A stretch of DNA of 64,000 bases from Chamaecrista fasciculata (GCA_003254925.1 QANZ01034890.1:5154-69153), one strand, 5' to 3'. Shown: positions 43,319-56,223, counted from the stretch's first letter. Program-made: numbers and translations. The notes: generated by a model from the sequence alone, not told the origin.

Positions 43319-44120
43319 TAAAACATTAGAGATAAAATTAACTATAAAAAATTAAAAATGAAATTGATAATTAATATAAAATTTGAAAACGAAATTAATA
43401 ATTTTGTAAAAAAAAAAAAGTTACAGCAGTATAGTTTTATGAGAAGAGTTGTAGAGTGGATTATGGTTTAACCTAATAATTTTGTAAAGGATGATTGGTG
43501 TGAGAATCTGAGCCGTATGGATTCGATTCTCTGAACTATCTTCAATCGTCCCACCCAAATCCTCCAAAAATCCCTCTTTTTTCCAAATCATTCACTCAAT
43601 CTTTGTCATTCTCTATCTTTTATATCGCTTTCCTTTTCCCTACAATTGTGAGTACAGTGTGCATTTTATTTTGTTTTGGCCAGACACTATACAGTTACTA
43701 GATCAGCAAATGTACTGTGGTCTCTGCACAAAAACCAGCCATAACTTAATAATGAAATTGATGAGCATAAGCATACTCACCATATATCTTAATTCTTTGT
43801 ACGGTACCATGTAAAAATACAAATATAACGTGCACCACGTCATCTTTCTTTATGTATTTTAAATTATTTTTTTAGTAAAACACTAATTTTCTTCTCAAAG
43901 TTTGAACTAATTGTTAATTTTATTCTTAAGCTTTCTTGGAGTCAATTTCATGGATAATATTTTATATTTTGGTCAATTTTATTATTTAATTAACTTCTTT
44001 TAATAAATTAATAACAAAATACATTTTGTTTTTCAACATGAGTTATGATTTGAGTTTATTTTTCCATTAATTTTACATTACATATCATTAGTCACATAGA
44101 TTCTGTCGTTAATATGTGAC

Positions 44121-44856
44121 TTTTTCTTTGTCAGGAATATAATTCATTCAAAAGCAAGGCAAAGCTAAACACATTATAAACGAAAACAAAGCAAAAATAG
44201 ACAACTCCCTAACATAAATCACAATACTATACAGGATATCAACTGATGAATGTGGGGGGTTTGCAACCCATCCAAGAGGACTTATCCTCGTTTCAGACAA
44301 ATTGGCAAGACAATCATCCGCCAAGTTAGCGGATCTAGAGATCTAACTAAAGGTACAATCATCTAAAGAACTGGAAACATAAATAATGTTATCTAAAAAA
44401 GAGAAACACTTCTAATCAAGACAGCAGGCAACCCCAGTGGTTGTTCTAATTAAAGATATAATCAAACACAAAGCATCAATAATTATTTGATAAAACGCCG
44501 CCGTGGAAGCAAAACAAGAAACGACGTCGTGGAAGAACACCCAAAAATCAGAACAAAACCAAGAAGCTGCTGTGGAATGCTTAGTCCAGAGTCGCCTCCG
44601 AAGAGAAAGCCAGACCAGATCGACGCTATGGGAGCCCTGATCCAGAACACCGCCGCCACAAAGCCCTATAAACAAAGTAACACTCTCATAAAGAGAGGGA
44701 GAGACTCTCACGGGAGAGGGATTTTCAACACTGCCTATAAAAAGTGGGAGGGTCACCACCTCTGAGACAGCGGCCTCAGTGGCGGCCCAAGGACGAGCGA
44801 CAACAAACGAAAGCAAAGAGCGAGGGAGAGAGACGCAACGCTTAGAGTAGGGGGTT
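44121..44856 (-). mobile_element. Internally deleted LINE-derived element, 736 bp
   Basis: Perfect 13-bp target duplications GTTAATATGTGAC lie at 44108-44120 and 44857-44869. On the minus strand it begins CCCCCTACTCTAAGCG and ends with a LINE-like 3' part. The 3' part encodes the end of an RNase H (LADDCLANLSETRISPLGW) before CCTGACAAAGAAAAA. The endonuclease and reverse transcriptase are absent: a 5' leader-like piece is joined straight to the 3' end. It must have moved with enzymes from a full LINE. This is a different family from the LINE at 991. Confidence 0.75.
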
Positions 44857-45090
44857 GTTAATATGTGACTAAAATAAGAGCAAATGATAAATTTGACTAA
44901 AATTTGAAACATTGGAGATGAAATTGACTAAAAAAATGGGGGACAAAATTGACAATTGGTATAAATAAGAGCAAATGATAAATAAGACGCAACACTTAGG
45001 GATTTTCAACACTGCCTATAAAAAGTGGGAGGGCCATCGCCGCTAAGACAGCGGCAACAGACGAAAGCAGAGAGAGCGTGGGAGAGAGAC

Positions 45091-45296
45091 ACGGGATTGG
45101 ATCCTATAGAGTTCCTTTCTCTAGAGTTCTTGTGAAGTTAGAGAGAGAAATGAAAAAGAAGAGAGAGAAAATATGAAATTCATGAAAAAAAAATATGTAA
45201 AATAATATTTTCTCTTTCTCTCTCTTTTTTTCTCTTCCTTTCTTTCTCATACTCCACAAGAACTCTAAAGAAAGGAACTCTAGAGGATCCATTTTC
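45091..45296. mobile_element. MITE, about 190-206 bp
   Basis: Strong inverted arms of about 36 bp: GGATCCTATAGAGTTCCTTT (from 45099) and GAAAGGAACTCTAGAGGATC (to 45290), with pyrimidine/purine tracts inside. GAGAGAC flanks it at 45084-45090 and 45297-45303, a possible 7-bp duplication; a 3-bp ATT is the alternative. It sits in the second copy of the duplicated LINE-derived segment and is missing from the first. Confidence 0.65.
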
Positions 45297-46027
45297 GAGA
45301 GACACAATGCTTAGAGTAGGGGGTCATTAATTTGTGACTAAAATAAGAGTAAATGATAAATTTGACTAAAATTTGAAACATTAGAAATGAAATTGATTGA
45401 AAAAAGACCGAAGACAAAACTAACCGTTAATATAAAGTTTGATAACGAAATTAGTGTTTTTACCATATTTTTTTTAATGAGTACACTATATTTGATCTAA
45501 GTAATGAATAATGATTAACCATTATTCAAATGAGTCCTGTAATGTGTGACTGAAATTCCCTTGTTTTTTGGCCAAAAAAAAAATTGGAATAATTATATAT
45601 TTTTATTCTGTAAATTAAACAAGCTCCCATAGATCAAATTGATATCTATTGTGGAGTACAATATTTTTTTTTTAGAAAAAAGAGCCGTCATTAGCCGTTG
45701 AAGGGGGCAGGCTCTCACTAATTATCTTGAAACATTACTTGAGTTGTTGAGCATAAACCAAACTCTAGCAAACAAACCCTCTCTATTTCTAAATATCGGA
45801 AGACATCAAACTTATTTACAAATGATTTCTAGGCTTCCTTGACTGTGAACCTCAATTTACAAAAAGTCATAGTTTATGTTGCCCAAAAAAAAAAGTCATA
45901 ATTTAATTTCTCATACAACAAGTGCTAAATTTTCAACAATGTTTCATCCCACTGGAAAATCCTTTATTGTCCTTGGTTAGCTAACATAATGTTCCATCAT
46001 CTTCAACCAACCTTACATCATTACTTA

Positions 46028-46559
46028 GGATCCGTTTGGTAGGGTGTAAAATGGGGGTATGTAAAGTAAAGACACAGATTCCAATACTTTCAGGTGTTTG
46101 GTATGACAATTTGAACTATGTAAAGTGGATTACAATGTAAAGGCATTTACATTACATAGGTCATTTTTCTTTACTTCACATTTCTGATGTAATTTAAGTT
46201 TACCTAGGGAATTATGGTAGAATTTCTAATTTGCCCCTCTCACTCCCATCTCATTTTCTTCCACCACCACCCACCCGCCACCACCCACCAATTTTTTTTT
46301 AGGATTTAGGTTAGGGACCTTTTTGTATATAAAGAGGGACCTTTTTGTAAATAAAAAAGTAATTTTGTGGTGATTGTGGGAAGGGCATTTTTGTCATTTT
46401 CTTTTTATATCTATTTTACTTTCCCTCCCTTGACTTTTTATACCAAACACTTTAAATCTTCACCTACTTTACATTTCCTCAACTACTTTCCTTTCCCTCA
46501 TAATTTTTTCATTGTAAAACACTTTACTTTACATACCTATTTAGGTACCAAACGGACCC
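46028..46559. mobile_element. Tourist/Harbinger-type MITE, 532 bp
   Basis: Ends GGATCCGTTTGGTA / TACCAAACGGACCC with TTA duplications on both sides (46025-46027 and 46560-46562). It matches 38599-39135 over the subterminal parts (TTACATTACATAGG, GTGGGAAGGGCATTTTTGTC) but its centre is a CCACCACCCACC run with a duplicated GGGACCTTTTTGTA. Confidence 0.85.
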
Positions 46560-46689
46560 TTAGAATTTATTTCGAGGAAAGTTCCCTGCCACAAGAAATA
46601 CATTGCATTGTCATTTATTGTTCATTCATTTATTATTATTAAGAGTGTTTTTACATACTCCTATTTTTATAATTAATTAATTATAAAAT

Positions 46690-47730
46690 AATTAGTTAAT
46701 TGAGTACTTTCATAGTAAGAGGAAGGCTTGAGGATAGAAGGAGTCTAAGAACTCAAAGCCTCCAAGGCATTCAAGCGACGAAAGCTTCTAAGACATAACT
46801 TCCAATCCATCTAAGAGATGAAAGCTTCCAAGGCATCCAAAAGACGGAAGCCTCCAAGGCAAGGCGTCCAAGACAAGGAAGCCCCCCAAGACATCTAAAA
46901 GGCAAACAACCAAGAGGAAGCCTTCAAAACGTCTAAGAGATGTCCAAGTGTATAAAAGCAAGACACCTCACCTAAGCTTGACATAGGCCACGTGCCACCC
47001 GCAACGTTTTTACTTAGACAAGTTAGAGAATGTTGTGAAGGAATAGAGATGCTTCCTCCCTCCTTCTCCGGGAACAATCCTAGAGTGTGGCTTGGTAGGA
47101 TTGAAGTAAATGTTTCTTCGTGCTTGCCCAAGATCGCTTTGAGTAAGTAAGGTAAGAACTTAATCTTTAGTAAATGAAGTGGTGTTCTTTTGAGCTCAGA
47201 CACTCCTTCCTTGGCTGTCAAGATGTCAACGCCACCTTCCCTCATGAACCCCTGAGTTGACAGTTACCTCACCTCCACTTTCCCGCATCTTACGCTCCAC
47301 CTTCCCTCATTGCCCACTTTTTGTATCTTACGGAGCTATGTCCCCATGTTCTCCACTTACTGTATTTTGCGCTTCACGCTCATCACCATCTCTCAGCATA
47401 ACTGCCACAAGCCACCTTTATAAATATCCCCCTCATCCCTCAGAAGAAGGGTTAAGCATTTCTTAGTCTGAAACACCGAAAGAGAGATTTCCCATATTCC
47501 TTTAAGCTCTTACGAACATATTTCTATTTACTTTCGCTCTAAATTCTTTTGTCTTACCCAGTGCTTACTTTAAGTGTTTTACTTCTCCCATATCGAGAAC
47601 CTCCTAGCGATTGTTCTTTCATTTGATTATTATTATTTATTTTGATCATATTTCTTCGTTGTTTTCTTTGTTTCTCTGTTGTTACTCTAGACCTCTAAGT
47701 TCGAACTTACCCGTTCCCAGAAGAAAGAGT
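46690..47730. mobile_element. LTR-like fossil region
   Basis: Starts with degenerate tandem units of the type AGCTTCCAAGGCATCCAA / GCCTCCAAGGC (46755-46930) and contains a promoter-like TTTATAAATATCCCC near 47420, a pyrimidine-rich leader-like part and a GAAGAAAGAGTAACA end. This resembles a solo or truncated LTR, but terminal repeats and target duplication could not be placed. No coding part. Confidence 0.4.
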
Positions 47731-48280
47731 AACAATGGTTAGGAGAACATATCAAAATACTTTGACATTTAAACCGAAAACAATAAATAATGAAAAAAAA
47801 AATCATACCAGAAAGTTTAAGAGGTTGTTTTAAGATAGATATAAAATCAATAAATCACTCAATGAAACCAAGGTTAAAGGTATAATATATTTTTTTAAAA
47901 AAATTCCTTACAATGCTAAAGGTGTATTATAAGATGAAAGATATATATGTGAAACCTTTTCCTACTAAATCTCTAAAGATATGTTTAGATTGAGGTTCAA
48001 ATAAGAGAAGAGGATAAAAGCGGAGAAAATTGAGATATTTTCTTCTTGTTTACAAAGTTAAAAAGTGAATATAAGATAATGAGAGATCATCATTTTCCTT
48101 CATAAATTTTAAATGCTTAAAATTGAGATATTTTAAAGAAAATGAAGAAGAGTTAAAAACCTTTTTCATCTTTTCTCCTCCTCTCCAATATTCTATGGTT
48201 GTTTTAACCGTGAAAGATGATAGGAAAGAAAAATGAAAAAAAGGACAAAACTATGGGTTCCATCATCAAATTGTGAGGTT
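47731..48280. other. Intergenic stretch
   Basis: AT-rich, no gene or bounded repeat seen. Confidence 0.45.
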
Positions 48281-48715
48281 AATTTCATTTTTGTCATAAA
48301 GTTTTTATTTTTTTTTAATCTTCATTTTTTTTTACATTTTTTCAGTTTGGTCCGAAAATTGTGGTTTTGTATAGTTGTTGTTATTTCTAACATGGGCCGT
48401 TAAAATGAATCATTCTTCTCTCACATGTGTCGTAATAACTAATAAATGACTTGGCAAATAGAGAAAGAAAAATATATCTCCTTATTAAAAAATTAAAGAC
48501 AAATTTGTGGTTTATTTTTCTTAATTTCTTTGTCAACTCACTTATTACGACACATATGAAAGAAAAATTGTTCATCTCAGTTTTAACTATCCAAATTATA
48601 AATAATGACAAAACATATGAAATCATTTTGGGAAACAAAATGAAACAAAAGTGAAAATTTAAAAACCCAAATGAAACAAAAAATAAGTTTAAGACCAAAG
48701 TAAAATTAACTCTAT
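48281..48715. mobile_element. Fold-back MITE-like element
   Basis: GAGGTTAATTTCATTTTTGT at the left is inverted as ACCAAAGTAAAATTAACTCT at the right, with matching inner parts (ACACATGTGT-type and CGTAATAA / TTATTACG). No clear target duplication; superfamily unknown. Confidence 0.5.
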
Positions 48716-50340
48716 AGTTTGAGGACCAAAATGATTATTTGAGAAAGAAAATAGAATATTTTGATGCTTGAATTATATTAGTGTCAATTATATTCCCAAG
48801 TTGATTAAATTAAGGCCTTAAATTAATGTCACAACATGAATTATCCTACAGATAGGGATGACAAAAATACCAAAAAATTTAATAGGGACTCTGAAATTTT
48901 ATCTTATGAGTTTGAGTCTAGGTTCGGATCTAACTTTAACGGATATGGATAGGTACGACCCTACTAATAATAATAAATTTTTGTTATTATAGATAAAAAA
49001 TAATACTTGAAGACTTTGTGTTAAAAAACATATTAAATTGTAAAGATAAAATATTAAATATTTTATAAAAATTAAAATATTTTAATAATACATTCTTATT
49101 TATGATTCATTTATTTTTTGAAATTATAGATGAAAAAAACAATGAAAATAAGTTTTATATAATAGAAAATAATTTGTTCTAAAGTTTCTTCGGATCCCAA
49201 GTTTGGATATGTGGATTATACTATTTGATGGATATTGAAATAAAAATAAAATAAAAATTAATTCTAATACTTATGTCTGAATCCGAGGATTACAGTACTT
49301 TATCCATAATCATGACCCACATAGTTAAATATTATGGTGACATTAAATTTAATGTCAAAATATTAAAGTACAATTAATAGTAACAAAAAATTTCAAATAT
49401 AATTGAGACTTATTTTATAATTTAAAATACCCATAATAATTTTGTTTTTAATATATAATAAAATTAAGATATATTTAATATGATATCTTCTAAATATTTC
49501 AATTAACTTAACCATGAGATGATTTTGCCTCTCATAATTATAATAAATTGATTCTTAACTCTTTATAAAGGTATATCAGAGTAGTATCTTTCTTGCAGGT
49601 TCTTCATAATTTTGGAATCTGCCCAGATGAGTGCCTCATTAATATTATTTAATATAATTCATACAATTGTTTTATTTAAAATTAAAAGTAATATTTACGT
49701 ATGCCAAGCCGACTGATATATGTAGAATAAATTAAGTTGTGAATCTCTTATATCTTATGACCTAAGAAAACAGATTCAGGGATGTTAGGCATGTCAATTG
49801 TACTATAATCTATTGCTTTTTAGGCCAGTCGTAGTAAAATCTAATGCTAATACTGCAGATATATGAAATAAGAAATATGCTAAAATTGAATGGACCTAAT
49901 GTTCTTAGAACTTGTTTCAATATGTATAATAATTTATATTTTAATTTAAAAGTAATAAAAACTTTAAAAAAGCAATGAATACTTTTCTTTTATTTTTGGT
50001 AGACTAAAGAAGTACTTTTCTTAATCTTAAAGTAATAAAAAAATCTTTTAATAAATAATTTGACTCTTAAAATATGTATACAGTGAAATGCGCCAAAACC
50101 AAAACAAGCCACCCTGAAAGAAATAATTTGACTCTTAATAATATGTATATAGTAAAATATGTATATAAATATTTTTCTCTAATGCAGAATTAAATACAGA
50201 TCTCAGTAAATGAAATGAAAGTTTTATTTTTGGTAAAATGAATATAAAAATACAATGTAATAATTGTTGAATATTGCATAAATATATATATCCTGCTTTG
50301 CTCACAGCCTTAAAAACTGTTGCTTAACTTCATAGTCCTA
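48716..50340. other. AT-rich intergenic DNA upstream of CPL3
   Basis: No gene or bounded repeat. The last part, with CTTATAAAG near 50389 and pyrimidine-rich DNA after it, probably includes the CPL3 promoter and leader. Confidence 0.45.
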
Positions 50341-50723
50341 TTGTTCATTGCGGATCGCTGACGTGTATGGTTTAGATTCGCTTGGTTCTTATAAAGTTGC
50401 CTCTCTCGGAAGTGCGAGTTCATATCAGATCCTATTTTCTCTCTACTTGTTCATCTGATTGTTTGTTTCTCTCTACCTTTTTTCAAATAGATTTGCGTCG
50501 TTTCGATCTGACGAACAAACTGCGATCTCCTACTCGCCTAGCAGATATCGCACTAAATTCTCTCAGTTTGATTGACGGCGCCAGCTCTTGTAATTGGATC
50601 TTTGGGGAAATATAAGAAAGAGTGAATCCAAATCCTAATTATGTTAATAATTTTTTCATTTTGTCGGGGATTTCCTTGATTTTAGTGGTTTGTAATTGAC
50701 CAAAAGTTTGAATAAACATATAT

Positions 50724-53700
50724 ATGGTCAGTGCTGCATCCAATTTTGTTAAGTGGAATAAATTGAAGGAGATTCACGAATCGGAAAATCTGTTTGGGAT
50801 GGGTCAAGATCATAACCCTAATGCCGAAGATGTGGAAGAGGGGGAAATTTCGGATACGGCTTCAGTAGAGGAGATCACTGAAGACGATTTCAATAACCAA
50901 GATCTTAATGTCACCAAACGCAAAGGGGACGCTAGGTTTTGGGCGGTGCGTGATCTTTATAACAAATACCCTAGCATCTGTCGCGGCTATGCTTCTGGAT
51001 TGTATAATCTAGCTTGGGCACAGGCCGTCCAGAATAAACCTCTGAATGATATTTTTGTCATGGAAATCGATTCTAATCACAACTCCAGCCGATCATCTCC
51101 TTCCCTCAATGCTAAAGGAACTCTCAACACCAAGGAAAAGGAAGTTGATAATGACTTAATCGATGATTGTGTTCAAGTTGTAGATGTTGATAAAGAGGAT
51201 GGCGAATTGGAAGAGGGTGAGATTGACATGGATGCTGAACCTGAATCCGCTGGGGAGGTTGAAATTGTGAATATTGACGAAGCTTCCGATACTAATTCCA
51301 ACGGAAATGAATCGGAGAAGCTACTGAGCGCTCGACAAGTGATCGAGAACATTACGGTGGCTAGTGCGGAGAAGTAAGTGAATCAGTTGTTGGATTTCAT
51401 TTAATGCCTGATATTGGGGGTTTTAATATTGACTTCCCAAACACTGCCTGGTAAATGCCTCTGAATTGATTTTCTGGGTTCTTGTAGATCATTTGCCGAG
51501 ACTTGTTGTCAGCTGCTGAGTGCCCTTCAAAGCTTGGTGGAACTGTTCTGCGCATCCGATGTTTCTCAAAAAGATGTTCTGATTCAAACGTCATTCCATG
51601 CTATTCAAGTAGTCAATTCTGTAAGACCCCCAGAGTCCTCCTTTTACTGCAACTTCGTATTCTCTTCAGTTACCCAATGCTCTTGAACCTTTCATTTTGT
51701 CAATGGAAGCAGTGTGACAAATAGTTTTCATTGTTGTAGGTGTTCTGCTCCATGAACGATTCTCAAAGGGAACAGAACAAGGACAGCCTATCAAGGTTTT
51801 TGGATCTTAGTTTTCATTTCATAATTCTAACTGTATGAGTGTAAATACTATCACCATTGGTCACAGTCTAACTTGATACATTGACTTAAATTTTGATGTC
51901 AGATTACTTTCTTACGTGAAGAATCAAGGCACTGATATATTTTCTTCAGATCATTTGGAAGAGGTGTTGTTTGTTGTCACTTGTTTGAGGAAGTTGCCTT
52001 CCTTCCCACCCTCTTCATGCTGCTCATTGTCGGAACCAATGTGTTGGATTGACTGTGACATTTTTTTTTTGGTTTTTTGTTTACAGATTCAGTTGATGAT
52101 TACTTCCTTGGGTTCTATTGACAACGACCCTTTATCAAGTAGTGGGACCGTTAGTGAAGAGAAAGAGGAGAAAGAGTTACAGATTGATGAGGTTAAAGAG
52201 AAGGTAACATCAGCTTTAAGTGCTGGTGAATATATCTCTTCTAGTAAGCCATCAGATCCTGTGGCTCCTGGAACTTTGGTCAATGGTAACACCATTGGGA
52301 TAACAGATGTCTCAAAATCTTCACAATCTACTGCAAAAGGTAGAGGGCTTCTACTTCCTTTGTTAGACCTTCATAAGGATCACGATGTTGACAGCCTACC
52401 ATCACCAACACGAGAGACACCATCCTTCTTTCCCGTGCAGAAATTGTTTTCTGTTGGAGAGGGATTAGTTAAATCTGGTTTGCCTTCTAGTAAGATTGAA
52501 CATGATAGTGAAGATACTAAGTTGCATCATTATGAAACTGATGCTCTGAAAGCTGTTTCAACATATCAGCAGAAGTTTGGTGGAGGTTCTTTTTTTATGA
52601 GTGATAAGCTTCCAAGTCCAACCCCATCAGACAATTGCGAGGATGGGGCTGTTGATACATATGAGGAGGTATCTAGTGTTTCTGGGGCTGTCTCTCTAGG
52701 GACTGTTAAGCCATCCCCTTTGGATCAACCATCTGTTTATTCTACTTTAATGGATAAGTCCAGCATGCATGGAATGGTCACTTCTATAAATCATTTAGTA
52801 ACATCTTCTAGAAATGATGCACCAACAGTTTCTGGGCCTTACCCGGTAAAATCTTCTGCCAGGAGTAGGGATCCTAGGCTTCGTTTCATTAATTCTGATG
52901 CAAGTGCTTTGGATCTTAATCAACATCCAGTAACACACAATTCAACTAAAGTGGAAAATTTTGGAACTGCAATTCCAAAAAAGCAAAAGGCCATTGAAGT
53001 TCAATGCGTTGATGTTACCATATCAAAACGACCAAAAATTGCAATGGAAACCCCTGAGAATAATACAGGGGAGGTAAGAGCTGCTTCTGGAATTGGAGGT
53101 TGGTTGGAGGAGACAACTACAGTTGGATCTCAGCTGGTAAACAAGAACCAGTTAGTGGAGAACTTGGAAGCTGAAAACAAAATGATTACAAATGCAGTAA
53201 GCAGTCCTTGTACTGGTTCTGGCACATCTAGCATGACGAATAATGGAAATGAGCTGGCACCAGTATCGACCACCACAGCTTCCTTACCTGCTTTTTTGAA
53301 AGATATATCTATAAATCCAAGCATGTTGCTAAACATACTGTTAGAACAACAAAAAATAGCATCAGATGGTGGGAATATATCTGCTGATTCTGCTCTAGGT
53401 GCACTTCATACTTCAAACTCAAACTCCACAATGGGAGCAGACCCAGCTATGAGTATTGGTCCATTTAAGATCACTGGACTTTTGCAGAATTCCATTGGAG
53501 TTCCTATGGCTTCCTCACAAGCAACTTCCATGGTAAAACCTTTGAAGAGACTATCGACATCTTAAATATACACTTGCATTAAATTAAGCTTATTTATTTC
53601 ATTATTGCCCTTGATTTTTGTAAGTTCCGAGAGTTAACTTTTAAATTTTTGTTAACATTATAATAAATCTTGAACAACCAAAACATAGATTGTGACTTGT

Positions 53701-56223
53701 AACATAAGATAATGTTATATGTGGAAATTCCCTTTAGCTGATTTTGGCTTATAATTTTATGTGATTAACACTCAGGCTCAAAATGTACAAGATGATTCAG
53801 CGAAAATCCAAATGAAACCTCGTGATCCGCGACGCATTCTCCATGGTAACACTCTTCAAAAAAGTGGGAGCTTGGGGAATGAGCAATTTAAGGCCATTGT
53901 ATCCCCTTTATCAAACCCCTTGGGTACCGGGGACAATGCCAATGCCCCAAAGCTTGATGTTTCGGCCGACACAAAATTAGTGCCTTCTCAAGCAATTGCA
54001 CCACCTGACATTTCTCCGCAATTCACCAGGCATCTGAATAATATAGCTGATATGATGTTTGTTTCCAAAGCAGCTTCAAACCACCTTCCAGCTACTCAAG
54101 GTTTTTCTTCTGCATCAGGACCCCTTGAATCAGATCGAGTGGAACAAAAGACTGTTGTGTCGAACTCTGAAAACCTGCATACAGCACCAGGATCAGTTAC
54201 CGAAGCAGGTGTAATAAGTTCCTCTCAATCTCCAAGTACGTGGGGAGATGTTGAGCATCTTTTTGAAGGCTATGATGAGCAGCAGAAAGCTGCTATACAG
54301 AGAGAGAGGGCTAGGAGGATAGAAGAACAGAAGAAAATGTTTGCTGCTAGAAAGTTGTGCCTTGTCTTGGACCTAGACCACACACTTCTTAATTCAGCCA
54401 AGGTAATTTGCTTGTAGTGAATTCTCTATTTGATGGAAGTTTCTATCGTTGCATATTAACTGGGTGCCTTCAGTTTGTTGAAGTAGATCCTGTCCATGAT
54501 GAGATCTTAAGAAAGAAAGAAGAACAGGACCGTGAGAAGTCACAGAGACAACTTTTTCGATTTTCTCATATGGGAATGTGGACCAAATTAAGACCAGGAA
54601 TCTGGAACTTTTTGGAGAAGGTAATGTTAATTCTATAATATGCTTTAGGTGCAGTGTTAAACCCTGGGTTTGAATTTAAGCAAAAGCATTTATTTCCCTC
54701 GTGCGTTGTAGGCTAGTAAGCTTTTTGAGCTGCATCTTTATACCATGGGGAACAAGCTATATGCCACACAAATGGCAAAGGTGCTTGATCCAAAAGGAGT
54801 TTTGTTTGCTGGGAGAGTTATCTCTAAAGGTGATGATGCTGATCTAGTTGATGGTGACGAGAGAATTCCCAAAAGCAAGGATCTAGAAGGTGTTTTGGGT
54901 ATGGAATCAGCTGTCGTAATTATAGATGATTCTGTGAAAGTCTGGCCTCATAACAAATTGAACCTGATAGTGGTGGAAAGGTCAGTTTACCTTGGGATTT
55001 GAAACCCTGCTGTTTTTGTATATTGATAATTTGATTGGATGCTTCATCCTTAAGTTTTAATGTATTGCAGGTATACATACTTCCCTTGTAGTAGACGTCA
55101 ATTTGGACTTCCTGGACCTTCTCTTCTTGAGATTGATCATGATGAGAGACCTGAAGATGGAACACTGGCATCCTCTTTGGCGGTGAGGTTATTGTTAATT
55201 TGATCTATAATTTGGGATTGTTTATCTATTTATTTTAGTTGACGATTCCTTCTCTTCAAATAGGTAATTGAGAGGATACACCAATTGTTTTTTGCCTCTC
55301 AATCCCTTGAAGAAGCAGATGTCAGAAATATTCTTGCTTCAGAGCAGAGGAAGATCTTGGCTGGTTGTCGCATAGTTTTTAGTAGGGTGTTTCCTGTTGG
55401 GGAAGCCAATCCTCATCTACATCCTTTGTGGCAAACAGCTGAACAATTTGGTGCAGTTTGCACTAATCAGATTGATGACCAGGTTACCCATGTAGTTGCA
55501 AATTCCCTTGGGACTGACAAGGTATAGTAAGCTGCCATGGTCTGATGGGGTAGTGTGTGCGTATTATTCTAATTAGTTGTATTGAACAAACATAAATTTT
55601 AGGGGACTGCAACAGTGCAATAAGTCATAGTATTAATTAATTGAAGGACCTGAGTGAGTGGAAAGGAAACAAACAAGAATCTTTCTTGTCCATACTCCAT
55701 GGTTTTAGTTGGGTGTAAACATGCAGAAATAAGAGTAGACCAAGCAGATCCATCTGCCTTTACCTCACTATCTCAGCCTTCCTTAACTCATTGTTGTCTC
55801 GGATTGGCAAAAGGCAACTGATAGAAAAGCGTTATGTACACAGTACATATCAATGAGAGGGAGGGATACATTTACTAATCTTCATTCTCGTCTTTTAGTT
55901 TTAAGTATGTGATGGACTTAAACATCCCTAAATTCTATGGGTTTAGTTGGGACAGTCTGTGTGGCTTGTTCAATATTCCAAAATTCTGACTTGTACATTT
56001 TCCTTTTTGTGTCCTTTGTCTTGAACAGGTGAATTGGGCTCTTTCCACCGGAAGATTTGTTGTCCATCCTGGCTGGTGAGGATCCCTTGTATTTTAACCA
56101 TTCCGCTCTCCCAATTTCTGTTTATTGTTTATTTATATACCTTTCCTTGTGAAAAACAGGGTGGAAGCATCAGCTTTGCTCTACAGGAGAGCAAACGAGC
56201 AAGATTTTGCCATTAAACCATAA
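50724..56223 (+). CDS. CPL3: RNA polymerase II CTD phosphatase-like 3
   Basis: Twelve coding exons: 50724-51373, 51488-51620, 51740-51795, 51903-51963, 52087-53532, 53776-54402, 54474-54620, 54712-54980, 55071-55182, 55264-55521, 56029-56075 and 56160-56223. All introns are GT-AG and the frame closes at 1,289 aa; Arabidopsis CPL3 is about 1,240. The N-terminus has an acidic VEEGEISD motif. The long middle is low-complexity. The FCP1-homology catalytic domain starts at CLVLDLDHTLLNSAK (DxDxT Asp near 981 and 983), with GMWTKLRPGIWNFLEKASKL and VVIIDDSVKVWPHNK. The last ~120 residues form a BRCT domain. The enzyme removes phosphates from the polymerase CTD in the nucleus; Arabidopsis CPL3 dampens stress and ABA-responsive transcription. 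The start may instead be the internal ATG at 50799 (MGQDHNPNAEDVEEG). Confidence 0.93.

Larger units (their letters stand above)
42041..43430. repeat. Fold-back element interrupted by a solo LTR
   Basis: Left part 42041-42549 and right part 43319-43430 are inverted relatives (CTAATTTCATCCCTAAAATT against AAATTTGAAAACGAAATTAA), suggesting an older TIR element of the kind at 43876-45470, split by the LTR at 42550. Confidence 0.5.
43876..45470. repeat. Nested TIR element with internal duplication
   Basis: The ends GTAAAACACTAATTTTC (about 43876) and GAAATTAGTGTTTTTAC (about 45470) are inverted repeats. Inside lie a LINE-derived insertion (44121-44856), a direct duplication of a segment (44721-44930 repeated from 45002, offset 281 bp), and a MITE inserted into the second copy. 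No gene. Confidence 0.6.

Noticed and set aside
43876-44120. Possible LTR of a retrotransposon
   Set aside because: The termini pair as inverted, not direct, repeats with the end near 45470.
44412-44912. Minus-strand open frame of 166 codons
   Set aside because: It covers the leader-like part of the deleted LINE-derived element and runs into its flank; no recognised domain.
51916-52086. Open frame upstream of CPL3 exon 5 giving a longer exon
   Set aside because: Exon 4 ends at a GT donor at 51964, and splicing to 52087 keeps the frame without the Cys/Leu-rich insert.
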